This document shows positions 6,657 through 14,684 of a stretch of DNA of 64,000 nucleotides, one piece after another. The first letter of the stretch is position 1, and the number at the start of each line of letters is the position of its first letter. The stretch covers positions 35,998 through 99,997 of the forward strand of contig DATGMF010000022.1 of the NCBI GenBank assembly GCA_035293765.1, written 5' to 3'. A program made the translations under genes and the position numbers. The DNA is from DASRHT01 sp035293765 (GTDB lineage Bacteria > Chloroflexota > Ktedonobacteria > Ktedonobacterales > Ktedonobacteraceae). Under the pieces are notes generated by a model. That model had not been told where the DNA came from, searched no databases, and was given only the letters and a program-made list of their open reading frames with translations.

Positions 6657-9335
6657 ATGAGAACATGGTGGTCTTTTCTTCTGGCAGAGCCTTCGCGCTG
6701 GCTGTTCGGCTATTTTTTCCAACCGACAGCCTTCAGGAGAGAATTCGAGGGCAGCTTTCTGCGCCGTATCGCCTGGATACTGCGCTTCCTTCTGCCAATA
6801 TTTCTCTGTGTTTATCCTATCTCTTTGATCATTCGCCTGATCCTGCCCCCATTTTTTCCTGATCTCTACGCCTTCTACCTGGGCAATGGCGGACTACTCA
6901 GGTTGCTCATTGACACGGCATGGGGGACTGCCGCCGGTATGGCTGGAGGCATTCTGGGGGCGATGGCCTTCAATATGCCGATAGGCGTGACCCTCTGCAT
7001 CAGCGTTGGCCTGTTGGGGGGGGCAATGGCCGATACCTCAACGGTTGAGGCGGGCGCTTTGGGCGCTGCCATCGAAGCCAGCAGCATCTACGGCATTCTC
7101 TTCGGTCTGCTTTTTGGGCTGACCATCACTGGCTTGCAGGGAACGCGAGCAAGGAGCACGTTTGCTATTATCACAGGCGGCATAGCAGGCAGTATGCTTG
7201 GCATTGCCATTGGCCTGACCACCGGTTATCTGATGGGCGTACTACTTGGGCAGATACCAGGCTCTACCGGCAAGGATACAACTTTTAGTACAGGAGGGGC
7301 CATCATCGGTGCCATTGTGGGAGTGAGCTCTATGAGCATTGTCAGCAGCATCGTCAGGAACATCTCCAGACGTGCTTCAGCGCCAGTGCTGCGGGCTATT
7401 TATGTGGGCAGGGCAATAGCCACTAGCTTCAGCCTGTTGTTGGGGATCGCAGGAGGCGTGATTGGGGTAATCACCAGCAGCAGAAATAGTATAGGACAGG
7501 ATCTTTCGATTAGCGAGACACTCGTTCTGACCGTTGGACTGGTATCGGGCGGGCTCTTTATCATCTGTTACCTTATCGGCTATTTTCGCCTGCCCCTCTA
7601 TCCGGTGAGCGCGCTTTCCACAATAAAGGCATATAGAGCCAGCCGCAAAAATCCAGCTGAAGTTTTCTCGCTATTACGACGTTCCTCTCTCTATTGGGAT
7701 GAAAGGGTCTTTCTCCCGTTGCCACACCTCAAGCGGCTCCTGCTTATTGCAGCGGATGTGGATCTGCCACGCATGCTCAAAGAGATTGATTTTATTTTGG
7801 CCGAGCGCCCGCAACAGATCTTCGAAGCCAGCCAGGCGCTGATTACTATCGCGCTCGATAATCTGGGGCAGCGACACACTATGCAAGAGATCAGTCGGGC
7901 CGCGCAAAGGCTGGACGAAATTATCCCACCGCCGGTAAGGCAGGTCAATGAGCCCTGGGTTCAGGCTCTGGTCGGCCTGGGTGATGCCAGTAGAAATGCT
8001 GCGCTCAGCCTGAGCGCCATCGGTCGCCAGGCGCGTCAGAAGGCGCTGGACGATATGATCGATGCCCTGGACACGATTCGCCCCAATGTCGCTTTTGAGG
8101 ATATGGGCCGTGAAGATATGCGGCTCAATAAAAGTTTGCGCACCATTATCGCTCAATGGAAAACTGTCGCCCTCCAACAAAAAGGAAGGCTGCTGGCTGG
8201 CTCCTCGCTGCATGGTACGCTGAAAAATCCTTATATTTCTGGCATCCCCCTTCTCCTGGGCGCAGAGAGTTTTGTTGGACGCCAGGATCTGGCAATCCGC
8301 CTGGAGCAAACGCTGGAAGAAAATACCAATCGTCCAACCATTTGTCTGATAGGCGAGCGCCGTATGGGCAAAACCAGCACTCTGCACCACTTGCCGCGTA
8401 TGCTCAGCGGGCGCTATATCCCGCTCTTCTTTGATCTGGAGCAACACGGCACCGCTGCGGATGCGACAGCGTTATTAAGCGCCATTGCCCGAGAAATCTC
8501 CCTGGCGTTGCGGAAACGCGGGCTGCGTATCCGCAGACTAGAATATACCGCGCTTCAAGAGGTGGCTGTGCAGGAAAACGTTGCCAAGATGTACTTTGTC
8601 TTCGATAAATGGCTGGATGACGTAGAAGATCTCCTGGAGGAGCAGGATTTGACCATCCTGCTGACTTTTGATGAGTTTGAGCACCTGCAACAGGCTCACC
8701 AGGCCCGGTACTTCGACCTGGGGCCTCTGCTCAACTGGTTTCGCAGCGTCATTCAAAACAGGCCACGCCTGACATTGCTGTTTAGCGGCGTCCACGAACT
8801 TGGCGAGATGGGAGCGGATTGGGCAAGCCATTTTGTCAACGTGCAGACGTTCCAGGTGAGCTTCCTCCAGCCGGACGAGGCCACCCACCTCATTTTAGCG
8901 CCTACGCCCGATTACCCGGGCGAACAGATTTACGACCCGGGAACGGTGGAAGAAATTCTGCATGTCACCGGTCGTCACCCCTTCCTTGTCCAGGCCGTCT
9001 GCTCAGCTCTGATCGAGCAGTTGAATAACGAGCGGCGCGGACAGGCCAAAAAGCAAGATGTGGCAATGGCAACGCAGTATACACTTGAAGGCTGGCCGAA
9101 CTACTTTCAGGATCTCTGGAATCGCACCTCTCAGGAGCAATGCCGCTGCCTGCTTGCCTTACCTAAGGAGGGCTCTGTCACGCACGCAGAGGTTGCGCAA
9201 CAAAGTGGTTTAACGGAACACACTGCTCGCGAAGCCCTTGATCGGCTGGTCAAGCGAGACCTGGTGCTTCATGAGCAGGGCGTCTACCGTCTCGCCACAC
9301 CGATGTACTACGAGTGGTTAGCATACCATAAATAG
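6657..9335 (+). CDS. Polytopic membrane protein fused to STAND-like ATPase and winged helix
   Basis: 892 residues. The first 310 or so hold about eight glycine-rich membrane spans. Residues about 340-520 are helical and HEAT-like. A P-loop ATPase follows from about 540: FVGRQDLAIRLEQTL, Walker A GERRMGKTST near 565, Walker B LLTFDEFEHL near 670, a sensor (LLFSGVHEL) near 705, and a lid helix region (GRHPFLVQAVC). The last 70 residues look like a winged helix (SVTHAEVAQQSGLTEHTARE). GAGGAG at 6643-6648 overlaps the stop of the preceding gene, a sign of translational coupling. An ATPase held in the membrane next to a DNA-binding ATPase suggests a signalling pair; this is inference. Confidence 0.75.
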   Translation: MRTWWSFLLAEPSRWLFGYFFQPTAFRREFEGSFLRRIAWILRFLLPIFLCVYPISLIIRLILPPFFPDLYAFYLGNGGLLRLLIDTAWGTAAGMAGGILGAMAFNMPIGVTLCISVGLLGGAMADTSTVEAGALGAAIEASSIYGILFGLLFGLTITGLQGTRARSTFAIITGGIAGSMLGIAIGLTTGYLMGVLLGQIPGSTGKDTTFSTGGAIIGAIVGVSSMSIVSSIVRNISRRASAPVLRAIYVGRAIATSFSLLLGIAGGVIGVITSSRNSIGQDLSISETLVLTVGLVSGGLFIICYLIGYFRLPLYPVSALSTIKAYRASRKNPAEVFSLLRRSSLYWDERVFLPLPHLKRLLLIAADVDLPRMLKEIDFILAERPQQIFEASQALITIALDNLGQRHTMQEISRAAQRLDEIIPPPVRQVNEPWVQALVGLGDASRNAALSLSAIGRQARQKALDDMIDALDTIRPNVAFEDMGREDMRLNKSLRTIIAQWKTVALQQKGRLLAGSSLHGTLKNPYISGIPLLLGAESFVGRQDLAIRLEQTLEENTNRPTICLIGERRMGKTSTLHHLPRMLSGRYIPLFFDLEQHGTAADATALLSAIAREISLALRKRGLRIRRLEYTALQEVAVQENVAKMYFVFDKWLDDVEDLLEEQDLTILLTFDEFEHLQQAHQARYFDLGPLLNWFRSVIQNRPRLTLLFSGVHELGEMGADWASHFVNVQTFQVSFLQPDEATHLILAPTPDYPGEQIYDPGTVEEILHVTGRHPFLVQAVCSALIEQLNNERRGQAKKQDVAMATQYTLEGWPNYFQDLWNRTSQEQCRCLLALPKEGSVTHAEVAQQSGLTEHTAREALDRLVKRDLVLHEQGVYRLATPMYYEWLAYHK

Positions 9336-9336
9336 C

Positions 9337-11631
9337 TTATGGCGCCAGGAAATCCTGGCTACGCCGCTCGCACTTCTCCCACATTGCAAGATAATCGCTG
9401 GCTGAGCGAAAGAGGGGCTTCAGGTCCTGTTCGCTTAAACCGACGTTTCTCCCATCCTGCAAGAAATCGGGGATCATGCCATAGTGGGCCAATCCCATAA
9501 GATTGATATCGTATGCGCCATCGTTTGCAGCAATCAGGGGCGGATGAGGGCGAACGAAAGCGCCAGGATGGTTTTCTCTATCAAAAGGTGATGGGTCTTT
9601 TGGTAAAGAGCGAGCATAGTGGGTATATCTCACGCTCTTGTTCTGAGGCGCTTGCGGCAGAGCTGGAGAAAGTGGATCGTGGAAGCGCGGACGAGGCTTT
9701 ATCACCAGGCCGTTAAAATCGGTGCCGAGAGCGACCCCTCTTCCTCGCATCAGGGAAACCGCGTAAAGATACGCCTGCGCCCAGGATTTTACAGAGCCTG
9801 CGCAGTCATTAGGAACGCGGCAGTTCACGGGGAGTACGTCGTTGACAGCACGCACATCTCCCTGAGCCGGCATCGGCGCGACGACCCCGCCCAGGCTGGC
9901 AATGCGTTCCACCTGCTGGCGCGTTTTCATGGCCTCCGTCGCTGCGGAGCGCGCCAGCTCGCGAAATGTGCTATGGGAGGCGACCAGCGGATAATCGTGC
10001 TGCTCAGCGATCTGGAGCGCGTCTTCGACGGCGCGATGGGACATATGATCAACATCTATCACCATCCCCTTCCTCATCATATGATGAAGCAGAAACTTGC
10101 CGCGCTCTGTCAGCCCCTTCTCATTGATATGCCCGTGTTCTGCCGGGATCTGAAGATACCTTTCAATGGCTTTTTCTTCCTGCACAATGCGCAGTAAGCG
10201 CGTTTTCATGACTTTCCTATCCGGTCGTTCCCACAAGCGGAATTGCACGCCGACCTCATAACCATCGCAAACGCTGAAGTATTCGTCATTGAGATAGCAG
10301 TTCAGGGTGTTAAACATGTTGTCATAAATAGCAGCCCCGCCGAAGGCATTATCGGCCAGATGGATGGGAATGAGCATGCGCAGACCCTGTTCATACAATG
10401 TGTCCAGCAATTGGGCCACCTGGGCGTTGGTGCAATCTTGCTCTCGCTTCCAGCCTCCTAACTGATCAACCTCTGCGGTCAGCACGAGCGCCAGCTTGCC
10501 CTGTTTGATGATCTGACGGGCCTGAGTGGACGAATAAGCGATAGCCATCCAATCAGCGTGCTGCTCGGCGAGATGTTTCATGGCTTTGACTTGCTCAGCG
10601 ATTGCGCTAAGATCGTCTTTGGGCGTGGCGGAGAGCAAGGAGGAATTCATGAGATGTTCGAGGAGCTGGTTGTTGACGGCACAGGCTCCCATCAAGCGCA
10701 GCCCGCCCTCGTACGCCCGCCGGACCCAATCAATATGGACCTCCTGATGCGTTCTGGAGGTCCAGGTGGGCCAGGGTCCCACGGCATGACGGTTTGCACG
10801 GTAGCGCGGATCGTCGCCCGCCTCGATCTCATGCAGCACATAGCCACTAAAAAGGCGACCGCCATGCCCCTTCCCATCACAACGTTGCAGTTTTTTGATT
10901 GGATCGGTGGGTTTGCCCCAGAAGAGATTGCCTCCAAAGGCCATATGGGCCATCAGGTGGCAGTGCAGATCGGCAAATCCCCACAGCGGAACGTTCTCCC
11001 GTTCAGGAAGGCGATCCATGAACTGAAAGTGATCCACATTAATATGACCGTCCCGTGAAGCGTCGATGATCTTAATACGCGCCCTCAAAGGGAGCTGAGC
11101 TTTCCGGCTGAGAGAGAGCAACGCTTCCAGATCCCAGGTCTCCTGGCGCAAGATTTCGCTATCGTGACCGGTGACGCTATAGAGAACCAGGAAGTCGCCA
11201 TCGCGGTTCAAAGGTGCAACGCCTCTATATGTCTCCGGGTCGGCTCCGGCGGCGGCAAAAAGACGTTGATAGTCCTCTGCTCTCACCTGTAGCTCTACGC
11301 GGATATGTCTGGGATCGTACGTCCCACTGACGAGGAAATGGATCAAGCGGGTGGTGATGAGAAACTCCTGCGAGGTCAACGTGCCTGTGGCGCTATCCCC
11401 TAGTGGATTTTCGGCGCTGCCAACCCAGTAATCACCATGCTGACCGATGGGATAAGGTCCATCCCAATAATCGCCTCCCAATGTGACAGGCGCAACACGA
11501 ATGGTCGAGATGCCATCGCCGCGCACCGGCTGGTTGCTAAAGGCATCACCCTCCACGTTCCAGAAAGACAGGTCTCCCATTTCAAAGTCCCAGTTATCGC
11601 CCTGGCTGAGGCCACTTGAGGAATCGTTCAT
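9337..11631 (-). CDS. M19-type (membrane dipeptidase-like) hydrolase with N-terminal jelly-roll domain
   Basis: 764 residues. The N-terminal 200 residues form a beta-rich module of the kind found after some glycoside hydrolases (NWDFEMGDLSFW, GQHGDYWVGSAE, GHINVDHFQF). The catalytic part follows: FADLHCHLMAH near 219 supplies metal-binding His/Asp, VDHMSHRAVEDAL and PLVASHSTFREL supply later His residues, and GVALGTDFNG gives the final Asp. These fit the amidohydrolase-fold peptidase family M19. No signal peptide is visible. M19 enzymes cleave dipeptides or D-amino-acid dipeptides; at 764 residues this is about twice the usual size because of the N-terminal module and insertions. AAGGAG sits 5 bases before ATG. 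It converges tail to tail with the preceding gene. Confidence 0.75.
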   Translation of the reverse strand: MNDSSSGLSQGDNWDFEMGDLSFWNVEGDAFSNQPVRGDGISTIRVAPVTLGGDYWDGPYPIGQHGDYWVGSAENPLGDSATGTLTSQEFLITTRLIHFLVSGTYDPRHIRVELQVRAEDYQRLFAAAGADPETYRGVAPLNRDGDFLVLYSVTGHDSEILRQETWDLEALLSLSRKAQLPLRARIKIIDASRDGHINVDHFQFMDRLPERENVPLWGFADLHCHLMAHMAFGGNLFWGKPTDPIKKLQRCDGKGHGGRLFSGYVLHEIEAGDDPRYRANRHAVGPWPTWTSRTHQEVHIDWVRRAYEGGLRLMGACAVNNQLLEHLMNSSLLSATPKDDLSAIAEQVKAMKHLAEQHADWMAIAYSSTQARQIIKQGKLALVLTAEVDQLGGWKREQDCTNAQVAQLLDTLYEQGLRMLIPIHLADNAFGGAAIYDNMFNTLNCYLNDEYFSVCDGYEVGVQFRLWERPDRKVMKTRLLRIVQEEKAIERYLQIPAEHGHINEKGLTERGKFLLHHMMRKGMVIDVDHMSHRAVEDALQIAEQHDYPLVASHSTFRELARSAATEAMKTRQQVERIASLGGVVAPMPAQGDVRAVNDVLPVNCRVPNDCAGSVKSWAQAYLYAVSLMRGRGVALGTDFNGLVIKPRPRFHDPLSPALPQAPQNKSVRYTHYARSLPKDPSPFDRENHPGAFVRPHPPLIAANDGAYDINLMGLAHYGMIPDFLQDGRNVGLSEQDLKPLFRSASDYLAMWEKCERRSQDFLAP

Positions 11632-11932
11632 CTAGCTCCTTCGTACAAAAATATTGCAGAGTTGTAGTCGTTACTACTCTCTGGTTATAAGAATGCCTGT
11701 TTGCCTTCATTGTTACCCTATCATTCACATGACACATTCCTTACAAACACCTCACATTTCCTTCTCAGCCGCTCAAAAACGATTGGAGGGAAGGTGTGAG
11801 ATAGCTGTATGCTGAATGATAGACCATCCAGCATAGATACATGGCATACTATTATAGCTAGCGTTCCTTGTATGGACAATCGTACTGTATGAGTGTACCT
11901 GATGGCGTTTTTCTCAAGAAGGAAGTCAGACA
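11632..11932. other. Intergenic region between divergent units, with one hairpin
   Basis: About 300 bases without a supported gene. It contains a near-perfect hairpin, TATGCTGAATG (11808-11818) with CATCCAGCATA (11825-11835). It must contain the promoters for the dipeptidase gene (minus) and the microprotein pair (plus), but I see no convincing -35/-10 pair. Confidence 0.5.
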
Positions 11933-12019
11933 ATGAGTATCCAGGCCACCATAATCTTCGCACTTATTGCTGTCATCATCGGTCTTCTGGTCGGAATCCT
12001 TTTAGTGCGTCGTCGTTAA
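11933..12019 (+). CDS. 28-residue single-pass membrane microprotein
   Basis: ATG at 11933 is preceded at 9 bases by AAGGA (11919-11923). The product is a hydrophobic helix (TIIFALIAVIIGLLVGILLV) ending in RRR just before the stop, a clean N-out/C-in or small-toxin-like topology. There is no similarity I recognise. A second microprotein gene follows at 12078 with a 10-bp hairpin between them. The ribosome-binding site, the hydrophobic core and the positive end make translation likely. A role as a small regulator of a membrane complex or a type I toxin-like peptide is possible but unsupported. Confidence 0.55.
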   Translation: MSIQATIIFALIAVIIGLLVGILLVRRR

Positions 12020-12029
12020 CTACTGTGGA

Positions 12030-12053
12030 CCTGCCTCGCCTTCGCGAGGCAGG
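12030..12053 (+). other. Perfect 10-bp hairpin between two microprotein genes
   Basis: CCTGCCTCGC (12030-12039), loop CTTC, GCGAGGCAGG (12044-12053). No T-run follows, so it is more likely an attenuating or RNA-stabilising hairpin than a terminator. Confidence 0.6.
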
Positions 12054-12077
12054 TATAGTGATGAAAGGAAATGCGCT

Positions 12078-12173
12078 ATGCTTGATCCTCAAACTGCCGC
12101 CATCTGCATCCTGCTTGCATTCATTTTTGGCCTGGTTCTGGGCATTCATCTTATTGGCACTTTGTCCCGTTAA
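12078..12173 (+). CDS. 31-residue single-pass membrane microprotein
   Basis: ATG at 12078 follows AAAGGAA (12064-12070) at 7 bases. The product has a short polar N-terminus (MLDPQT), one hydrophobic helix and a C-terminal LIGTLSR. Its end, FGLVLGIHLIG, resembles FALGLHLIFG at the end of the 51-residue protein at 44518-44673. It sits 58 bases after the first microprotein gene and 23 bases before the end of the convergent GTPase gene. No function is known to me. Confidence 0.55.
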   Translation: MLDPQTAAICILLAFIFGLVLGIHLIGTLSR

Positions 12174-12196
12174 GCCAGTTCTTATCTTCATGCTTT

Positions 12197-13126
12197 TTAT
12201 ACCATAATCTCGACCACATCCCCGTCTGCTACGGGGTGAGATCGACCGACCAGTTGACCGTCAAAGCGGGCGGAGGGACCCCAGATGCGAGCGTTGCGAC
12301 AGGCTGCTCCCATCTCCTTGTGGATCTGCGCGGCGACATCCGCGATTGTCGCTCCCGGCTGCAAGGCAAGCGGCTCCTCTTCCACCCGCTTTTCGTGACG
12401 CAGATAGACGCGGATCAGCCCGGTCAACTTCCATACAGCTTCTTTGAAGGCATCAAGGCTCTCATCGTCGATGATAGAAACGCCAACCACCGACATGGCC
12501 GGTACAGCGGCCTGCAACTTTGCCAGATCGTGCTCGCTCGCTTCATCCATCTTGGTGGCGGCGAGAATCGAGGGCAGGTCAATGCCTGCGGCGATAACTT
12601 CCGCCTGCACATCTTTGAGCACATCAAAGGGCGCCCGAACATCCTGGCAATAGACGATAGCATCGGCGGAGCGCAGCACACCGAGGAGCGCGCGCCCTCC
12701 TCCACGATCCTCATTAGCACCTTTGATCAGGCCAGGAATCTCAACAAGCTGGACCAGTACGCCGCCAATACGCGTAAGCGAGGCAATCGGGCGCAGCGTA
12801 GTAAAAGCGTAATCACCGATTTTAATCTGGACATGCGAGAGGGCATGGAGCAATGATGATTTTCCGGCGTTGGGCGCGCCCACCAGAGCTATCTGTGCCA
12901 CACCTTCGCGGCGCACGGCGATGCTATCACGATGCATAGTATGCGAGCGGACGCGCGTCTCTTCTATCTGCTCCTGCACCCACTTGCGCAGATCCGCATA
13001 AGGGCCATTGCGATAGCCGGGCAGTTCGTTGAGAATCGCTTGTAATTCGCGGAGACGTTCAGAACCTTCTTTGCCAATTAGTCGGCGCTTGATCAGTTGT
13101 TTTTGTGTTTGATGAGGCATAGGCAT
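12197..13126 (-). CDS. DRG/Obg-like GTPase with C-terminal TGS domain
   Basis: 309 residues. G1 is GAPNAGKSS near residue 87, G3 lies at VEIPGL (usual DxPG, here E-I-P-G), and G4 is TKMD near 195. The last 70 residues form a TGS domain (ATIADVAAQIHKEMG). An N-terminal helical region precedes the G domain. This is the layout of DRG-type GTPases, which bind ribosomes or RNA in eukaryotes and archaea; bacterial members are little studied. An in-frame ATG at 13162 lacks a ribosome-binding site. The ATG at 13126 has GGGAG about 10 bases upstream and is preferred. It stands alone on its strand. Confidence 0.8.
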   Translation of the reverse strand: MPMPHQTQKQLIKRRLIGKEGSERLRELQAILNELPGYRNGPYADLRKWVQEQIEETRVRSHTMHRDSIAVRREGVAQIALVGAPNAGKSSLLHALSHVQIKIGDYAFTTLRPIASLTRIGGVLVQLVEIPGLIKGANEDRGGGRALLGVLRSADAIVYCQDVRAPFDVLKDVQAEVIAAGIDLPSILAATKMDEASEHDLAKLQAAVPAMSVVGVSIIDDESLDAFKEAVWKLTGLIRVYLRHEKRVEEEPLALQPGATIADVAAQIHKEMGAACRNARIWGPSARFDGQLVGRSHPVADGDVVEIMV

Positions 13127-13448
13127 AGCTACATTTCTCCCTGTTCTATGAGTGGTATTCATAGCGGGAGAAGAGCATGCCTGGCAACAGGCTATCGCTA
13201 GATAGCCTGAGGGAGAGGAATGCGTCTTTCCCCGCTGCTTACAACGACGCGTGAAACTGTAAGCAGCGGCTTAGCCGTTTTTATTGGATTGTTTGGTACG
13301 CCAGACGCTGATGCGAGAACTCGCCATGAGCGGTTGATCATCCTTCTTTAGCTTTCAATCTGTTCTTAGCAACTATAGCATAAAGCGACGCGTAACGCAA
13401 CTGCTGAGTTTCGCCGGAAGCTGGTTGATGCTGACCACCAGCCAGAGA
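13127..13448. other. Intergenic region with two strong hairpins
   Basis: CAGGCTATC-GCTA-GATAGCCTG (13188-13209) and CCGCTGCTTACA (13232-13243) with TGTAAGCAGCGG (13258-13269). The second is followed on the plus strand by a T-run at about 13278. They lie between the end of the polysaccharide operon and the GTPase start, so they may end the operon transcript. No gene is seen. Confidence 0.6.
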
Positions 13449-14684
13449 CTAGGCATTACATGCCTCATGGTAGAGTTGAAGCATGCGCGCAGATTCCCTT
13501 TCCCAGTTGAACTCTTCTCGCGCCGCTCGTAGGGCATTCTGACTCATGCGCGCCAGGGCGTCGCGGTCCGCCAATAGCGCATTGATGGCAGCCCCGACAT
13601 CCGCTGGAGTCAGGGAAGGCACAACCTGCCCTACATCGTAAGCTCGGATAATAGCTTCGATGCCGTCAAGCGAGGAAGAAAGCACAGGCAATCCGGCCAT
13701 CAGATATTCAAAGAGCTTGTTGGGCAGGCAATAACGAATACTCAGCGAGTAATCCCGGGAAAAAAGGGTCAGACCGATATCTGCCGAGGCTGTCCAGTCT
13801 AATAACTCCGCGTAGGGTACGGCAGGAAGCAGCTTCACTTTGTCGGCAACCCTTTCTCGCGTAATGAGCGATTGGAGCTGACAGATTGTCTCCTTGATGC
13901 CTTGCCCCATAATCACAATCACATTGCCATCTTTTAAAAATGGTGCGGCTCGAACGAGGATCTCCAGTCCCCGATCAGGCTGGATATTCCCCTGATAGAG
14001 CGCGATACCCGCACCTGGCGGCAAGTTCAGATGCTGCCGCAATCGTTCGTTTTTTTTGACGGTACGATATGCAGGCACATTCCGTAACACCTGTATGCTC
14101 GATAGATGGCAAACATGACCTAAAGTCTGCGCGCCCCCAGGAGAAGGTGCAAATACTTGAGTGCAACGAGGGAGCGTCAGGCGTAAAAGGTAAACCAGGA
14201 GCCGGCCTAGCCAGCGCCAGAAAATGATACGTGTTTCCGGTACAGGCACAGGAAGCTCATACATATCGAGCATCAGCGGTTTCCCACGAAGCACCGCAGC
14301 AATATACGCTGCCGGAAAGGCAGTTAAGTCACAGGCATGATAGATATCTGCCGGAGTCTTGATTAACAACCGGACGCTCTGTAGAAAGTTGCGTACCGCT
14401 TCGATGAAAAACCAGGGCTCCCAGTGCCTTGCAATATACCAGAACGGCTCGATGAAGTGGTGGACACGCACGCCTTCTTGCACTTCATCGACCGGACAAG
14501 TGCGTTCAGGTTCGATATCGAGAACGGTGACCTCGTACCCATTTTCTATCAGGACATGAGCAACTCGTTTTGCTCTGACATCGATGCAAAAACGGCCCAC
14601 CCGGTACATACATACTTGAAAAGGATGTCGTGACATATCAGTGCCTCTAGTCTTCGCACTATTGGCCTGGATCAGCGTTTTCAT
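13449..14684 (-). CDS. Family 4 glycosyltransferase (last gene of the polysaccharide operon)
   Basis: 411 residues with a GT-B fold. The N-terminal domain begins CMYRVGRFCIDVRAKR, and the C-terminal domain has ALYQGNIQPDRGLEIL and the donor-site pattern CLPNKLFEYLMAGLPVLSS near residue 335 with the ExxxxxxxE-like spacing. It would transfer a sugar from a nucleotide donor during repeat-unit assembly, on the cytoplasmic face. AAAGGAG 6 bases upstream fixes ATG at 14684, so the gene overlaps the end of the flippase-GT gene by 26 bases. It is clearly a paralogue of the glycosyltransferase half of that neighbour, so a tandem duplication is likely. Confidence 0.85.
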   Translation of the reverse strand: MKTLIQANSAKTRGTDMSRHPFQVCMYRVGRFCIDVRAKRVAHVLIENGYEVTVLDIEPERTCPVDEVQEGVRVHHFIEPFWYIARHWEPWFFIEAVRNFLQSVRLLIKTPADIYHACDLTAFPAAYIAAVLRGKPLMLDMYELPVPVPETRIIFWRWLGRLLVYLLRLTLPRCTQVFAPSPGGAQTLGHVCHLSSIQVLRNVPAYRTVKKNERLRQHLNLPPGAGIALYQGNIQPDRGLEILVRAAPFLKDGNVIVIMGQGIKETICQLQSLITRERVADKVKLLPAVPYAELLDWTASADIGLTLFSRDYSLSIRYCLPNKLFEYLMAGLPVLSSSLDGIEAIIRAYDVGQVVPSLTPADVGAAINALLADRDALARMSQNALRAAREEFNWERESARMLQLYHEACNA

